This document shows positions 62,760 to 64,000 of a DNA stretch of 64,000 nt, piece after piece. The notes beneath the pieces are model-generated. The model had not been told where the DNA came from and did not search any database. It was given only the letters and a program-made list of their open reading frames with translations. Made by a program: the position numbers and the translations under genes. The stretch lies in contig NMRA01000007.1 in NCBI GenBank assembly GCA_002633005.1, forward strand, positions 1,908,569 through 1,972,568, given 5' to 3'. This DNA is from Phoronis australis. Taxonomy: Eukaryota; Phoronida; Phoronidae. How positions within the stretch are numbered: the stretch's first letter is position 1; each line of letters opens with the position of its first letter.

Positions 62760-63678
62760 ATGGCGGCCACACGTGAAAAGCGAGTTAATGCAGGCGCAAA
62801 AATGGGGAAACTACTAGAAGATGAAGAGGAAGATGACTTTTACAAAACGACGTATGGTGGATTTGAAGAGGTCAGTTAAATCCATCAGTTCTCTAGTCTT
62901 GTCTTTTATTAGAAGTAAAATACTTAATAGTGATATAGAGATTATGTGTAAATTTTTTTTTGGTATATACTTGAACAATCGCCATGTTGTCATTAGGGCC
63001 AGTATTAATCATCATTGATCGTGTCTTAATTGTATTTTGCACTCTGTTCTAGGTATGCTATCGGTTTTGTACTGTTTTTACGTTGGTTTGGCATTGTGTA
63101 ATCATTTACTAAAAGCATTATATCTGAGCATAAGGTTTTAAACTCAGTTGAGGTATTATTACATTTTTAGCATGGTTGCCTTTCGTGAAATTCATTGGGA
63201 ACATTGTGATGACTAGACATTTCATAGGCAGCTCTATACTTATCCGTGTGTCTCGGACCCTGTGAGCAGATTCACCTAGAGTAAATTTCACTTTTAATTG
63301 GTTGTTACTCCATTTTATTTAATGCAGTAGATTTCAAAAAGTAGATGGTTTTTGTTGAAATTCATCCGCTTCGTTGAAGTTATGGTGAAAATAAAAAGGG
63401 TATTCAGAGAATGAATAATACTAATGTTCAAAATTAGTTATATTAATTTGCTTCGAAATTTTGGCCATTTTTGATTTTGACGATTCATGAACTTTTTTGA
63501 GAACCACTCTGTCTGCATTTTTCAGGAAATGAACGATGATGATTTTGATTCGGAGCAGGAATCAGCGTCAGACATCTCTGACTCGGATATTGACATGTCT
63601 GAAAACGATGAAGTCAAAAGTGATCTAGAGGATGATGAGCCTAAACGGAAAAAGAGAGTCGTAACAAAAGCGTACAAG
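62760..63678 (+). CDS. VPS72: VPS72/YL1 homologue, first two coding exons (gene continues beyond the window)
   Basis: Exon 1 is 62760-62870 (37 codons) and exon 2 is 63526-63678 (51 codons). Both have GTCAGT donors and phase-0 joins. The protein begins MAATREKRVNAGAKMGKLLE, then EEEDDFYKTTYGGFEE, the YL1 N-terminal signature. An acidic Ser/Asp-rich stretch and the basic RKKRVVTKAYK motif follow. In the family this acidic N-terminus binds H2A.Z-H2B as part of SRCAP- and TIP60-type remodelling complexes in the nucleus. An in-frame upstream ATG (62637) exists, but the 62760 start matches the family and is preceded by a possible 3' splice site in the 5' UTR. The YL1 C-terminal domain lies beyond the window. 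Confidence 0.93.
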
Positions 63679-64000
63679 GTCAGTTCACTTCGTTTGTACC
63701 GTGATGTGGTGTTCTTTTAGACAGTCATCCTTCTCTTCCAGGGTCATAACTTCCGTGTGAACTCCTCTCCTGGTTGTCACAACTTTTACATCCAGTGTGG
63801 ACTCAGCTGTACAGATAAACTTGTAACACAAACAAAGAAATGATGATCGTCATTATGAATCATCTTTACCATCTTGTTGAACATCGTCACACCCAAAGAC
63901 CGCATGACGCAGTTGTACAGTTATCCTCAATGAGTATTTCCCTTTTGTAGCAAGTGATAAAAATTTGCAGAAATGTCTTTGTGTAAATATGTAGATATTT
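63679..64000 (+). other. VPS72: VPS72 intron 2 (start)
   Basis: This begins with GTCAGTTCAC after AYK. I saw no following exon with YL1 similarity before the window ends. Confidence 0.6.

Overview
The window is nuclear DNA from an intron-rich, AT-rich metazoan. Every coding exon I could define is bounded by GT..AG, introns run from a few hundred bases to 9 kb, and there are tRNA-derived SINEs, miniature DNA transposons and a non-LTR retrotransposon relic. The protein set (ATG2, VPS72/YL1, an LRRC74-type protein, an LRR/fibronectin membrane protein) and the dense, vertebrate-like intron pattern suggest a slowly evolving, probably aquatic invertebrate such as a spiralian or an invertebrate deuterostome. 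The sequence alone does not settle the phylum.

Layout: (1) 1-7851, minus strand: the 5' nine coding exons (347 codons) of an LRRC74A/B-like ribonuclease-inhibitor-type leucine-rich repeat gene. Its 3' exons lie left of the window or were not seen. (2) 7852-12006: intergenic DNA with one miniature transposon, a (TA)n tract and a 31-bp minisatellite. (3) 12007-59699, minus strand: a complete ATG2 gene in 39 coding exons. All exon phases join, the total is 6117 nt, and the predicted protein has 2038 residues. (4) 44482-47028, plus strand: a single-exon gene for an 848-residue LRR + FN3 transmembrane protein, nested antisense in the 9.2-kb ATG2 intron 12. (5) 59700-62759: a divergent intergenic region holding a 1282-bp element with long terminal inverted repeats and an 8-bp target duplication, and a near-perfect 119-bp palindrome. 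(6) 62760 to the end, plus strand: the first two coding exons of VPS72 (YL1).

ATG2 is a bridge-like lipid transfer protein of autophagosome growth and VPS72 is an H2A.Z chaperone of SRCAP/TIP60-type complexes. They are head to head, 3.06 kb apart, with no evident functional link. The ATG2 introns are crowded with small repeats. The main family is a pogo/Tigger-like MITE with at least seven copies. There are also several one-off foldback elements, SINEs, and a coding-like fragment present in two diverged copies.

The most unusual observations are: the ATG2 stop-codon region amplified as a 31-bp tandem array in its own 3' flank; the 1.28-kb element between ATG2 and VPS72; the 119-bp palindrome; the nested receptor-like gene with a MITE starting about 22 bp after its stop; and two families of short hairpin-type elements. 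I found no CRISPR, operon or prokaryotic feature, and no functional tRNA or rRNA gene.
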